From Azonexus hydrophilus (GTDB taxonomy: Bacteria > Pseudomonadota > Gammaproteobacteria > Burkholderiales > Rhodocyclaceae), in NCBI RefSeq assembly GCF_905120355.1, contig NZ_CAJHOB010000005.1, forward strand, positions 1 through 64,000: 64,000 bases of DNA, read 5' to 3'. The notes under the pieces were generated by a model. It searched no databases. It was not told the origin of the DNA and saw nothing but the letters and a program-made list of their open reading frames with translations. Position numbers and translations under genes: made by a program. Positions 27,279 to 35,454 of the stretch are shown here, one piece after another. Each line of letters begins with the position of its first letter. The stretch's first letter is position 1.

Positions 27279-28352
27279 ATGCCTGTTTCCGGAAACCGCC
27301 CCATCGTGCTTGCCCGCTATCTGGCGCTGGCCTGGTGTGCGCTGATCGTCTACGCCAGCCTGCACCCGTTCAGTGGCTGGCGCAGCACCGGCATTTCTCC
27401 CTGGGGTTTTCTCCCGGCGGCCTGGCCACGCTACTGGACCGGCTTCGATCTGGTGGCCAACGTGGCCGTCTATCTGCCGCTGGGGTTTTTTTTATGTCTG
27501 GGGCTGCGTTCCTTACGCGGACGGATCACCGCATTTGTGCTGGCGACCTTGTGTGGCGCACTCCTCAGTCTGTCCCTGGAAACGCTGCAGAACTGGTTGC
27601 CCAGTCGCGTTCCGTCCAATCTTGACCTCGCCTGCAACACGCTGGGCGCGGCCCTGGGGGCGCTGCTGGGCCAGATCGTCGCGCCGCGCAGCCTGATCCG
27701 CCTGGAAAATGCAGCGCAACATCTGTTGTCGCCAATGCCGCACAGCGAACTGGGTCTGACCTTGCTGGGCTTATGGATGATGGTGCCGCTGTCGCCGGAA
27801 ATCCTTCTGTTCGGAGCCGGTGATCTGCGCCAGCGCCTTGCCGTGACACCTCCCCTGCCGTTCACCGTCGAGCATTTCTCAGTCATCGAGGCCGGCGTCA
27901 CCGCCTGTAACGCGCTGGCGGTTGGTCTGCTGTTGCGCTGCCTGTTGCTGCGCTGGTGGCTGGCTTATTTGCTGGTGCCGCTCTTCCTGGCCATTGGCCT
28001 GACAGTGCGTACGCTGGCTGCTGCAGTGCTCGTTAGCCCGGGTGAAGCCATGCTGTGGCTGACGCCGGGTGCCCAGCTCGGGCTGCAGATCAGTGGCGTG
28101 GCGCTGCTGCTGACCTTGTGGCTACCGACCCGCGGTGCTGCCGTGCTTGCTCTGGTTGCCTTGCTGGCGGGAACTGCGCTGGTCAACCTGGCGCCCTTCA
28201 ATCCCTATTCACAGGCGGCTCTGGCCACCTGGCAGCAAGGACACTTCCTCAATTTCAATGGCCTGACCCGCCTGGTTGCCAGCCTGTGGCCGTTGCTGGC
28301 GCTGCCTTTCCTGGTGCTGGTGCCAGCACGCAACGGCTACCGTTCCACGTGA
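27279..28352 (+). CDS. VanZ family membrane protein
   Basis: The N-terminal 130 residues match the VanZ domain (VYASLHPFSGW, then DLVANVAVYLPLGFFL and SRVPSNLDLACNTLGAALG). More hydrophobic segments follow to residue 350, making this a long VanZ variant. The role outside teicoplanin resistance is unknown. The stop codon falls inside a parS-like site. Confidence 0.82.
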   Translation: MPVSGNRPIVLARYLALAWCALIVYASLHPFSGWRSTGISPWGFLPAAWPRYWTGFDLVANVAVYLPLGFFLCLGLRSLRGRITAFVLATLCGALLSLSLETLQNWLPSRVPSNLDLACNTLGAALGALLGQIVAPRSLIRLENAAQHLLSPMPHSELGLTLLGLWMMVPLSPEILLFGAGDLRQRLAVTPPLPFTVEHFSVIEAGVTACNALAVGLLLRCLLLRWWLAYLLVPLFLAIGLTVRTLAAAVLVSPGEAMLWLTPGAQLGLQISGVALLLTLWLPTRGAAVLALVALLAGTALVNLAPFNPYSQAALATWQQGHFLNFNGLTRLVASLWPLLALPFLVLVPARNGYRST

Positions 28353-28356
28353 AACA
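28341..28356. promoter_or_regulatory. parS-like ParB-binding site
   Basis: CGTTCCACGTGAAACA matches the parS sequence TGTTCCACGTGAAACA at 15 of 16 positions. It spans the VanZ stop codon and the gap before the ferredoxin gene. Confidence 0.8.
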
Positions 28357-28367
28357 AGGAGATCATC

Positions 28368-28676
28368 ATGAGTTACTTCAAGCACCATGTTTTCGTCTGC
28401 ACCAACCAGCGCGACAACGGCGAGCCCTGCTGTCATGCGCGCGGTGGCAGTGACGCCTTTGCCTATGCCAAGGAGCGCATCGCTCAGATGCAGCTGAATG
28501 GTCCCGGCGGGGTGCGCATCAACAAGGCCGGCTGCCTCGGGCGTTGTGACGCAGGCCCGGTACTGGTCGTGTATCCGGAAGAAACCTGGTACGGCTATGT
28601 CGATAACGAAGATATCGAGGAAATCGTGCAGGAGCACCTCGTGCACGGCCGTGTGGTGGAGCGCCTGAAAGTATGA
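28368..28676 (+). CDS. thioredoxin-like [2Fe-2S] ferredoxin
   Basis: A 102-residue thioredoxin-fold ferredoxin. The cluster ligands are likely in CTNQRDNGEPCC near the N terminus and in NKAGCLGRCDAGPVLVVYPE (first Cys of this block near residue 57, the next four residues on). Such proteins pass electrons in redox or cofactor pathways; the partner is unknown. It has an aaggag binding site and overlaps the next hydrolase gene (ATGA). Confidence 0.87.
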   Translation: MSYFKHHVFVCTNQRDNGEPCCHARGGSDAFAYAKERIAQMQLNGPGGVRINKAGCLGRCDAGPVLVVYPEETWYGYVDNEDIEEIVQEHLVHGRVVERLKV

Positions 28677-29311
28677 AAATTCACGAAGAAAAACTCGCGG
28701 TTGCCGGCCCGGTCGGTAACATCGAAGTCCTGATGGAGCGCCCCGATGCGCCGCGCGGTATTGCTCTGGTGGCGCATCCGCATCCTTTTGGTGGGGGCGC
28801 CAATACCAATAAGGTCGCACATACACTGGCCAAGACTTTTGTTGCTCTGGGCTATGCCGCTTTCCGGCCAAACTTCCGCGGCGTCGGCGCGACTGAAGGC
28901 ACGCATGACGAGGGCCGGGGCGAAACGGAAGATCTTCTGGCCGTACTGCATAACGCACAGCTGCGGTGTGGCGACATTCCCGTCGTGCTGGCCGGTTTTT
29001 CCTTCGGTGCCTATTGCCAGACGCGCGTGGCCCGGCGGCTGGCCGATGCCGGCCGGCCAGCGCAGCGTCTGGTGCTGGTCGGGACCGCGGCGGGTTTCGT
29101 CGAAGGTCTGCGTCAGTACGATACCGAATCGGTGCCGCACGACACCATCGTCATTCATGGTTCGGCCGATACCACCGTGCCACTGGCCAATGTACTGGCT
29201 TGGGCGGAAACGAATGATCTACCGGTCACCGTTGTGCCGGGGGCAGATCATTTTTTCCACCGCCGTCTGCATCAGATCCGCGACATCATTACCCGCGCCT
29301 GGCGGCACTGA
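28673..29311 (+). CDS. alpha/beta hydrolase (COG2945 type)
   Basis: The protein opens with a beta-strand-rich half containing AHPHPFGGGANTNKV, then FRPNFRGVGATEG, nucleophile elbow AGFSFGAY and a late HGSADTTVPLAN and ADHFFHRRLHQ with the catalytic His. This is the COG2945 group of small hydrolases. Length 212, cytoplasmic. The start overlaps the ferredoxin stop, so the two are translated together. Confidence 0.85.
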   Translation: MKIHEEKLAVAGPVGNIEVLMERPDAPRGIALVAHPHPFGGGANTNKVAHTLAKTFVALGYAAFRPNFRGVGATEGTHDEGRGETEDLLAVLHNAQLRCGDIPVVLAGFSFGAYCQTRVARRLADAGRPAQRLVLVGTAAGFVEGLRQYDTESVPHDTIVIHGSADTTVPLANVLAWAETNDLPVTVVPGADHFFHRRLHQIRDIITRAWRH

Positions 29312-29366
29312 GTACGGTCACACACGGGCAACCAATGGCCAGGGGCTGCGATAGTAGAATCAACCG

Positions 29367-29684
29367 ATGGACCACTGCCTCGTTCTCACCAACTGTCCCG
29401 ATGCTGGCGTTGCGCGCGCCATTGCCCGAACCCTGCTCAGTGAGCGGTTGGCGGCTTGCGTCACTATTCAGGCCCCGGCTACTTCGCTCTACCACTGGCG
29501 GGGGGCGCTGGAGGAGGCGACCGAGGTTCCCCTGCTGATCAAGACCCGCACTGCCTGCTATCCGGCGCTGCAGCAGCGGATTGTCGAGCTGCATCCCTAC
29601 AGCGTGCCGGAAGTCATTGCCCTGCCCATCACCCACGGTCTGCCAGCCTATCTGGACTGGTTGACGGAAGAAACCTCGTCATGA
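29367..29684 (+). CDS. cutA: divalent cation tolerance protein CutA
   Basis: A 105-residue CutA1-type trimeric protein. Signatures are LTNCPDAGVARAIARTLL, LAACVTI, YHWRGALEEATEVPLLIKT and HPYSVPEVIALPI. It is implicated in copper tolerance and in E. coli is encoded next to dsbD, exactly as here. The stop overlaps the dsbD start. Confidence 0.94.
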   Translation: MDHCLVLTNCPDAGVARAIARTLLSERLAACVTIQAPATSLYHWRGALEEATEVPLLIKTRTACYPALQQRIVELHPYSVPEVIALPITHGLPAYLDWLTEETSS

Positions 29685-31462
29685 ACCTGCTGCTGCCTGC
29701 CCTTTTGCGCGTATTTCTGCTGTTTTCACTGTGTTTTGGCGCGAGCGTCACTGCCCAGGAATTCTTGGACCCGCTGGTTGCCTTCAAACCTACTCTGCGG
29801 GCGCTCGATGGGCAGACGGTGGAAGTGCGCTACGAGATTGCCAAGGGCTATTACCTGTACCGCGACAAGTTCCGTGTCCATGCCGCCGACCCGGCGCAGG
29901 ATCTGGGACCATTGCAGCTGCCGCCGGGCAAGGAAAAGGACGATGACACCTTCGGGCGCACCGAGGTGTACTACAAGGAAGTGGTATTCCGTCTGCCCGT
30001 GGAGCGCAGCAGTTCCGGCCCGCTTGATCTGACGCTCGATCTGCAGTCGCAGGGTTGTGCCGATGCCGGTATCTGTTACCCACCGCAGACGCAGACGCTT
30101 GGCGTGCAACTGCCCGACCCGGCGACTACCCCCGCCGCCCCGCCGCTGGGCACCCCGTCTGCCGGTAGCGGCGATGAAAGCGGGCAGATTGCCGAGCTGC
30201 TGAAAAACGCCAGCCTGTGGACCAGCCTCGCCCTCTTTTTCGTCGCCGGCCTCGGGCTATCACTGACCCCCTGCGTTTTCCCGATGATCCCGATTCTCTC
30301 CGGCATCATTGCTGGCCAGGGGCGGCACGCGACCAAGATGCGCGGCTTCGCCCTGTCGCTCGCTTACGTTCTGGGGATGGCGCTCACCTATGCTGCGGTC
30401 GGCATCGCCGCCGGTCTGAGCGGCACGCTGTTGTCCGCCGCTTTGCAGAATGCCTGGGTGCTGGGGGCGTTCTCCCTGATTTTCGTTGTGCTGTCGCTGT
30501 CGATGTTCGGTCTCTACGACTTGCAGTTGCCGGTTGCCTTGCAGAGCAAGCTGGCGCATGAATCCGGGCAGCTCAAGGGCGGCAGTTTTGCCGGCGTGTT
30601 CCTGATGGGGGCGCTGTCTTCGGTGATCGTCGGCCCCTGTGTCGCGGCGCCGCTGGCGGGTGCCCTGCTCTACATCGGCCAGAGCGGCGATGCCGTGTTC
30701 GGAGGCGTTGCCCTGTTCGTCATGGCGCTGGGCATGGGGGCGCCGCTGATCGCCGTCGGTATCGCCGGAGGGTCGCTGCTGCCGAAGGCGGGCGCGTGGA
30801 TGGACAACGTCAAGAAAACCTTTGGCGTGCTGTTGCTGGCTACCGCCCTGTGGCTGGTTTCGCCGGTGATTTCCGATTTCGCGGCGATGCTCGGCTGGGC
30901 CATGTTGTTCAGCATTTCCGCCATCTATCTGCACGCCATCGATCCCCTGCCGGTCAATGCCAAGGGCTGGCAGCGGTTCTGGAAGGGCATCGGCCTGCTC
31001 ATGCTGCTCACCGGGGCGGCGCTCCTGATCGGCGCTCTGGCGGGCAACCGCGATCCGCTGCAGCCACTGGCCGGCCTGCGGGGTAGCGCCAATGCCGCTG
31101 AAAACACGGCCCTGCCCTTCACGCCGGTGCGCTCCGTCGCTGAGCTTGAAGCTCGGCTGGCGAATAGCGATCGCCCGGTGATGCTCGATTTCTACGCCGA
31201 CTGGTGTGTCTCGTGCAAGGAAATGGAGAAATTCACCTTCAGTGATCCCGCCGTTCGTGGCGTTCTGGCCGGCTTCACCTTGCTCAAGGCCGACGTCACC
31301 GCCAATAACGATGATGACAAGGCATTGCTGGCGCGCTTCAAGCTTTTCGGCCCGCCCGGGATCATCTTTTTCGATACCCGCGGTCAGGAAATCAGTGGCC
31401 AGCGCGTAGTCGGCTATCAGGATGCCGAGCGCTTCAGCGCGACCTTACGCCAGGTGCTCTGA
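29681..31462 (+). CDS. dsbD: thiol:disulfide interchange protein DsbD
   Basis: An inner-membrane reductant conduit from cytoplasmic thioredoxin to periplasmic DsbC/CcmG. In order: signal peptide (residues 1-24), periplasmic alpha domain (CADAGICYPP), eight-helix beta domain (SLTPCVFPMIPILSG and GPCVAAPLAG carrying the two transmembrane Cys), and C-terminal thioredoxin domain with CVSC in FYADWCVSCKEME. Length 593. The ATG at 29681 overlaps the cutA stop. Confidence 0.96.
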   Translation: MNLLLPALLRVFLLFSLCFGASVTAQEFLDPLVAFKPTLRALDGQTVEVRYEIAKGYYLYRDKFRVHAADPAQDLGPLQLPPGKEKDDDTFGRTEVYYKEVVFRLPVERSSSGPLDLTLDLQSQGCADAGICYPPQTQTLGVQLPDPATTPAAPPLGTPSAGSGDESGQIAELLKNASLWTSLALFFVAGLGLSLTPCVFPMIPILSGIIAGQGRHATKMRGFALSLAYVLGMALTYAAVGIAAGLSGTLLSAALQNAWVLGAFSLIFVVLSLSMFGLYDLQLPVALQSKLAHESGQLKGGSFAGVFLMGALSSVIVGPCVAAPLAGALLYIGQSGDAVFGGVALFVMALGMGAPLIAVGIAGGSLLPKAGAWMDNVKKTFGVLLLATALWLVSPVISDFAAMLGWAMLFSISAIYLHAIDPLPVNAKGWQRFWKGIGLLMLLTGAALLIGALAGNRDPLQPLAGLRGSANAAENTALPFTPVRSVAELEARLANSDRPVMLDFYADWCVSCKEMEKFTFSDPAVRGVLAGFTLLKADVTANNDDDKALLARFKLFGPPGIIFFDTRGQEISGQRVVGYQDAERFSATLRQVL

Positions 31463-31470
31463 GTCTGGCC

Positions 31471-32031
31471 ATGCCGTACTTCGGTAGCCACGACCTGATC
31501 GCTTTCCTCCTGCTATCGGGCCTGCTTGTCGCCGTCTCGCACAAGCCGTTGCGGCGCCCCGGCAGTCACGGCTTTTATCGTTATTTCGCCTGGCAGACCA
31601 TGCTCGTGCTGATCTTCCTCAACCGGCCGGAGTGGGGCGAGCATCCGGAAACCCTGCACCAGCAGGTCGCCACCGTGCTGCAGATCAGCAGCCTGGTGCT
31701 GCTGCTGGCGGCCTTGAGCGGTTTGCTGCCGGCTTATGGCGGCAAACGGCGTGTCGATGCCACGCTGTACGAATTCGAGAAAACCAGCCGGCTGGTCAGC
31801 AGCGGGGTGTTCCGCTACATCCGCCATCCCATGTACGCATCGTTGCTGGCGCTGACCTGGGCGGTGTTTTGCCAGGATCCTTCCTGGCCCGGTCTGGCCC
31901 TGGCTGGTCTGGCCACGGCGCTGCTGGTGCGGACCACCCTGGCCGACGAGGCTGAATGCCTGGCGTATTTCGGCGAGGAATACCGCCGCTACATGCAACG
32001 GACCCGGCGTTACCTGCCCTTCCTGCTCTGA
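31471..32031 (+). CDS. ICMT/PEMT-like membrane methyltransferase
   Basis: A 186-residue integral membrane protein whose C-terminal half (SSGVFRYIRHPMYASLL, then EAECLAYFGEEYRRYMQRTRRYLP) matches the isoprenylcysteine carboxyl methyltransferase / phospholipid methyltransferase family. The bacterial substrate is unknown. It begins 8 bases after dsbD. Confidence 0.82.
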   Translation: MPYFGSHDLIAFLLLSGLLVAVSHKPLRRPGSHGFYRYFAWQTMLVLIFLNRPEWGEHPETLHQQVATVLQISSLVLLLAALSGLLPAYGGKRRVDATLYEFEKTSRLVSSGVFRYIRHPMYASLLALTWAVFCQDPSWPGLALAGLATALLVRTTLADEAECLAYFGEEYRRYMQRTRRYLPFLL

Positions 32032-32036
32032 CCTGC

Positions 32037-32729
32037 CTACAGCAGTGGCCGGCACTGCGTGCGTTGCAGCTGGCGCAGGGAGCCAAAAGCAAACAGCAGG
32101 CCGAGCAGCAAACCGGCGATGACGTCGAGCAGCACATGCTGCCGCGTCGCCAGGGTCGACCAGACGATGGCCAGTGCCAGCAGCCAGTTTGCCCCGCGCA
32201 GCCAGAGCGGAGCACGTACCTGCCACAGCACGCGGCCGAGCCAGAGGGCGGCAAAGACTGCCGAGGCGACATGCAGCGAGGGGCAGGCATTGCCGCCGCC
32301 GTCGATATTCTTGATCAAGGCCATCTGCGGGTAGGCCGACCAGTCCAGTCCTGCCGGCGGGACCGCTGTCGGCAATAGCCAGAAAATCGCCAGGCCAGAC
32401 AGGCACAGGGCCGCCATCCAGCCACCAAAACAGAGCAGCGCCCGTAAATTGCCGAGAAAGGCAGGCGGCAGGGAGACATAAATCCAGAGTGAGGCGTACA
32501 CCGGAAACGCCAGTGGGGTGAAGGCTACCCAATGATCCAGTGCCAGCTGTGGCATGACCCAGGCTGGGCGCAAAGGGTGCGCCAGCACGGAAAAATAGGC
32601 CCAGAAAAACAGACCCATGAATGCCATGGTGCCGAGTGCCTTCAGCCACATGAGCAGGCAGGCACGGCACAGTAATTGCCGCCACCAGGGCAACAGGTCA
32701 ACGGTGGGTGAAATCTGCAGGCGCATGGA
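32037..32729 (-). CDS. PAP2 superfamily phosphatase
   Basis: A membrane phosphatase with six hydrophobic segments. Two of the three PAP2 motifs are clear: CPSLHVASA (motif 2) and TRQHVLLDVIAG (motif 3); motif 1 (KxxxxxxRP) is weak. It may act on phosphatidate or undecaprenyl pyrophosphate. The ATG at 32729 is chosen over the TTG at 32762. It is divergent from the pigment cluster and may not belong to it. Confidence 0.8.
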   Translation of the reverse strand, partial: SMRLQISPTVDLLPWWRQLLCRACLLMWLKALGTMAFMGLFFWAYFSVLAHPLRPAWVMPQLALDHWVAFTPLAFPVYASLWIYVSLPPAFLGNLRALLCFGGWMAALCLSGLAIFWLLPTAVPPAGLDWSAYPQMALIKNIDGGGNACPSLHVASAVFAALWLGRVLWQVRAPLWLRGANWLLALAIVWSTLATRQHVLLDVIAGLLLGLLFAFGSLRQLQRTQCRPLL

Positions 32730-32960
32730 GGCTGGAAAAAAGAAGAGGCTGCATGGTAGCAAAGGAAACCCCGGCGGGAACTGCAGATCCTGGATTATCT
32801 GGTGACGCTGGCATGATGCCGGCCGAATTCAGGGGGCAGAAGCGAGCTCTGGCGGATGCCGGCTTGCCGGCGGCCCAGCCACGGCAGCACCGCTACGGAC
32901 GAAAATACGCCTGCGGCAGATGAATGAAACATGGCAGGGAGTACAAAAGCGGCTATTTCT

Positions 32961-32988
32961 TTGAAAAACAGATGCCATTGGCTAAAAT
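32961..32988 (+). promoter_or_regulatory. putative promoter of the polyene plus-strand operon
   Basis: TTGAAA (32961-32966), 16-base spacer, TAAAAT (32983-32988). The -10 ends only 8 bases before the ACP start codon, so the transcript would be leaderless or nearly so if this promoter is used. Confidence 0.45.
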
Positions 32989-32996
32989 CGCCCCCC

Positions 32997-33254
32997 ATGA
33001 AAGCGATAGAACTGATCCGCGAATTTCTCCACGAGCGCCTTGCCGCCGACCCCGCTGCCGTTGTTCCGGAAGCGGTACTGGTCGATCTGGGTGTCGACTC
33101 CCTGATGATGCTCGAATTGATGTTTGAGTTTGAGGATCGCTTTGCCATCAAGCTCGAATCCGACCTGAAGGCACCACAGACAGTGGGCGAACTCGCCACG
33201 CTGATGGAAGCGTTGATCGCCCAGCAGACAGCCAGTCCAGACGGCGCCACATGA
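32997..33254 (+). CDS. acyl carrier protein 1 (aryl polyene cluster)
   Basis: An 85-residue ACP with the phosphopantetheine attachment Ser35 in LGVDSLMMLEL and the usual four-helix spacing. It begins the plus-strand aryl polyene operon and overlaps the first ketosynthase gene. Upstream frame to 32931 is not ACP-like. It probably carries starter or extender acyl groups in the type II polyene synthase. Confidence 0.9.
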   Translation: MKAIELIREFLHERLAADPAAVVPEAVLVDLGVDSLMMLELMFEFEDRFAIKLESDLKAPQTVGELATLMEALIAQQTASPDGAT

Positions 33255-34498
33255 TGCGGCGGGTTGCCATTACCGGCCTGGGGCTGGTCAGTCCCTATGC
33301 GCCGGGCGAAGGGCTGGATGATTTCTTTCATCGGCTCTGTGCTGGCGAGTCGGCGGTACGGCATCTGCTGACCGACGATCAGCCGCGGCCCCTGAACATG
33401 CCGTTTGTCAGTTGCCCGGATTTCGATCCGGATATGGCTTTGGGCAAGCCGCTGGCGTCGATGATGGATCGTTTTGCCCAGCTCGGCATGGCCGCAGCTT
33501 TTTCCGCCTGGGACGATGCGGGCCTGAGTCGCCAGTCCGGCGAAGAAAATCGCGACAGCTGGGGGTGTTCCTGGGGCACGGCGCTCGGTGGCACGCTGGC
33601 TTACGAAAAGGGTTACCGCGAGTTGTGGCAGAAGGGGCGCGAGCGCCTGTCGCCGCTGGCCGTGGTGCTCGGCATGAATAACGCCGCCAATGCCCATATC
33701 TCGATCCAGCTTGGCCTGGGCGGGGTAAGCATGAGCCATACGGTGGCCTGCGCCTCGTCGGCGGTGGCCATTGGTGAGGCCTTCCGCCGGGTGCGCTCGG
33801 GTGAGGCGCAGGTAATGCTGACCGGCGGTTCGGATGTGCCGCAGGCGTATGGCGTGGCCCGCGCCTGGGAGGCCTTGCGCGTGCTGGCGCCGGGCAATGC
33901 GGAAACCTCCGCGCAGGCGTGCCGCCCATTTTCTTCCGAGCGCCGGGGTCTGGTGCTCGGCGAGGGCGGGGCGGCCCTGGTCCTGGAAGAGTGGGAACAT
34001 GCCGTTGCCCGTGGTGCCCGCATCTATGGCGAAATCGCCGGTTATGGCACCAGTTGCGATCACAGCCACCTGGTCAAGCCGGAAGCCGCCGGGCAGGTGC
34101 GTGCCTTGCGCGCGGCGCTGGCCGATGCCGGGCTGACCGTTGCCGATGTCGATTACGTCAATGCGCATGGCACGGCCACCGCCGAAGGCGACCCGGTTGA
34201 AATCGAGGCGCTGCGGCAGGTGTTTGGCACGCATGCCGCCACGCTTGCCGTCAGTGCCAGCAAATCCATGCATGGTCACTTGCTTGGTGCCGCGGGTGCC
34301 ATCGAGGCCATCGTCACCGTCCTGGCTCTGCGCCAGCAAATTGCCCCGCCCACGGCACACCTTGATGCCCTCGATCCGGCCTGCGCCGGGGTCGAGCATC
34401 TGACTCAGGCCAGAGCCCGACCGTTGCGTGCGGCCCTTTCGAATTCCTTTGCCTTTGGTGGCAGCAACGCCGTTCTCGCCTTGCGCGCCGCCTCCTGA
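33251..34498 (+). CDS. beta-ketoacyl-ACP synthase (aryl polyene)
   Basis: A KAS II-type condensing enzyme of 415 residues with the full catalytic set: Cys167 in TVACASSAV, His306 in NAHGTAT, and His343 in SKSMHGHLLGAAG. One of two ketosynthases in the cluster, next to ACP1 and ACP2. In known aryl polyene systems one ketosynthase initiates or assists and the other works with the chain-length factor. Start overlaps the ACP1 stop (ATGATG at 33251). Confidence 0.9.
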   Translation: MMRRVAITGLGLVSPYAPGEGLDDFFHRLCAGESAVRHLLTDDQPRPLNMPFVSCPDFDPDMALGKPLASMMDRFAQLGMAAAFSAWDDAGLSRQSGEENRDSWGCSWGTALGGTLAYEKGYRELWQKGRERLSPLAVVLGMNNAANAHISIQLGLGGVSMSHTVACASSAVAIGEAFRRVRSGEAQVMLTGGSDVPQAYGVARAWEALRVLAPGNAETSAQACRPFSSERRGLVLGEGGAALVLEEWEHAVARGARIYGEIAGYGTSCDHSHLVKPEAAGQVRALRAALADAGLTVADVDYVNAHGTATAEGDPVEIEALRQVFGTHAATLAVSASKSMHGHLLGAAGAIEAIVTVLALRQQIAPPTAHLDALDPACAGVEHLTQARARPLRAALSNSFAFGGSNAVLALRAAS

Positions 34499-34513
34499 TC
34501 TCACGGATTGCCC

Positions 34514-34798
34514 ATGTCTACTGCTCCCACGCCGGAAACCGTTGCTGCCTTGCTGCCGGAAGTCGCCCAGCTGATCGTCGAAGCGCTCAATCTCGAAGTG
34601 ACGGCAGACGAAATCCAGCCCGACGCGCCGCTTTTTGGCGACGGCCTCGGGCTGGATTCCATCGATGTGCTGGAAATCGCCCTGGTCATCTCCAAGCGTT
34701 ACGGTTTCCAGCTGCGCTCGGACAACGCCGACAACACCCGTATCTTTGCTTCCCTGCGCGCGTTGACGGCACACATTGCCAGCCAGCGCACGCAGTAA
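34514..34798 (+). CDS. acyl carrier protein 2 (aryl polyene cluster)
   Basis: A 94-residue ACP with attachment Ser49 in GLGLDSIDVLEI. Two different ACPs in tandem around a ketosynthase are a hallmark of aryl polyene clusters. The ATG at 34514 is chosen over the TTG at 34508. The stop overlaps the next start by one base. Confidence 0.9.
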   Translation: MSTAPTPETVAALLPEVAQLIVEALNLEVTADEIQPDAPLFGDGLGLDSIDVLEIALVISKRYGFQLRSDNADNTRIFASLRALTAHIASQRTQ

Positions 34799-35454
34799 TG
34801 CCGAGTCGCCAGACTAAATTCTGGCGCGGTCTGGCCGTGCTGCTGCTGTGCGCGGCCTGGGCCGTGGCTGCGCATTACGCCAGCGCCGGACACGGCCCGG
34901 CCGATTTCAATACGGCCCTGGGCTGTCTGCCGCTGGTGTTCATCGCGGCCGTGGTGGCGCGGCCGCTGAGCTGGTTCTGGCGCGGCCTGATTGGGGGCGG
35001 TCTCGGTGCCCTGCTGTTCCTGCTCTGGCCGCATTTGCGTCAGGATGTCGCCTGGCTCTACTACCTGCAGCATCTGGGGATGCATCTGGGCCTGTCCTGG
35101 CTTTTCGGACGCAGCCTGTTCACGCCCGGGGATGCGCTCATCACCCGCATTGCCCGGCAATTGCACAGCGCGCCGCTATCGCCCCGGCACGAGCGCTACA
35201 CGCGCCAGGTGACGGCCGCCTGGAGCATTTTTCTCGCGTGCAATGCGCTGCTGTCCACCCTGCTCTTCTTCTTGGCGCCGCGCGAGATCTGGTCAGTACA
35301 TGCCAATTTACTGACCTGGCCGCTGATTGCCCTCTTCTTCCTCGGCGAACTGCTGCTGCGTCGCCGGGTACTGTTGCCGGAAGACCGTTCCGGCCTGGTC
35401 GCCTCGATCCGCGCCTATCGCGGCATGCAATCCGGTAATCGCAGCGGCTCATGA
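34798..35454 (+). CDS. COG4648-type membrane protein (aryl polyene cluster)
   Basis: A 218-residue inner-membrane protein with about five hydrophobic segments (LAVLLLCAAWAVAA first; then PLVFIAAVVARPL and LIGGGLGALLFLLWP). The block YYLQHLGMHLGLSWLFGRSL is shared with the COG4648 proteins found in aryl polyene clusters; the function is unknown. It overlaps both neighbours, so it is co-translated with ACP2 and the ligase. Confidence 0.72.
   Translation: MPSRQTKFWRGLAVLLLCAAWAVAAHYASAGHGPADFNTALGCLPLVFIAAVVARPLSWFWRGLIGGGLGALLFLLWPHLRQDVAWLYYLQHLGMHLGLSWLFGRSLFTPGDALITRIARQLHSAPLSPRHERYTRQVTAAWSIFLACNALLSTLLFFLAPREIWSVHANLLTWPLIALFFLGELLLRRRVLLPEDRSGLVASIRAYRGMQSGNRSGS

Noticed and set aside
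32795-34774. 659-residue minus-strand ORF opposite the ACP-KS-ACP genes
   Set aside because: It is a high-GC shadow: low-complexity Gln/Arg/Gly-rich translation, no family pattern, and fully antisense to three clear genes.
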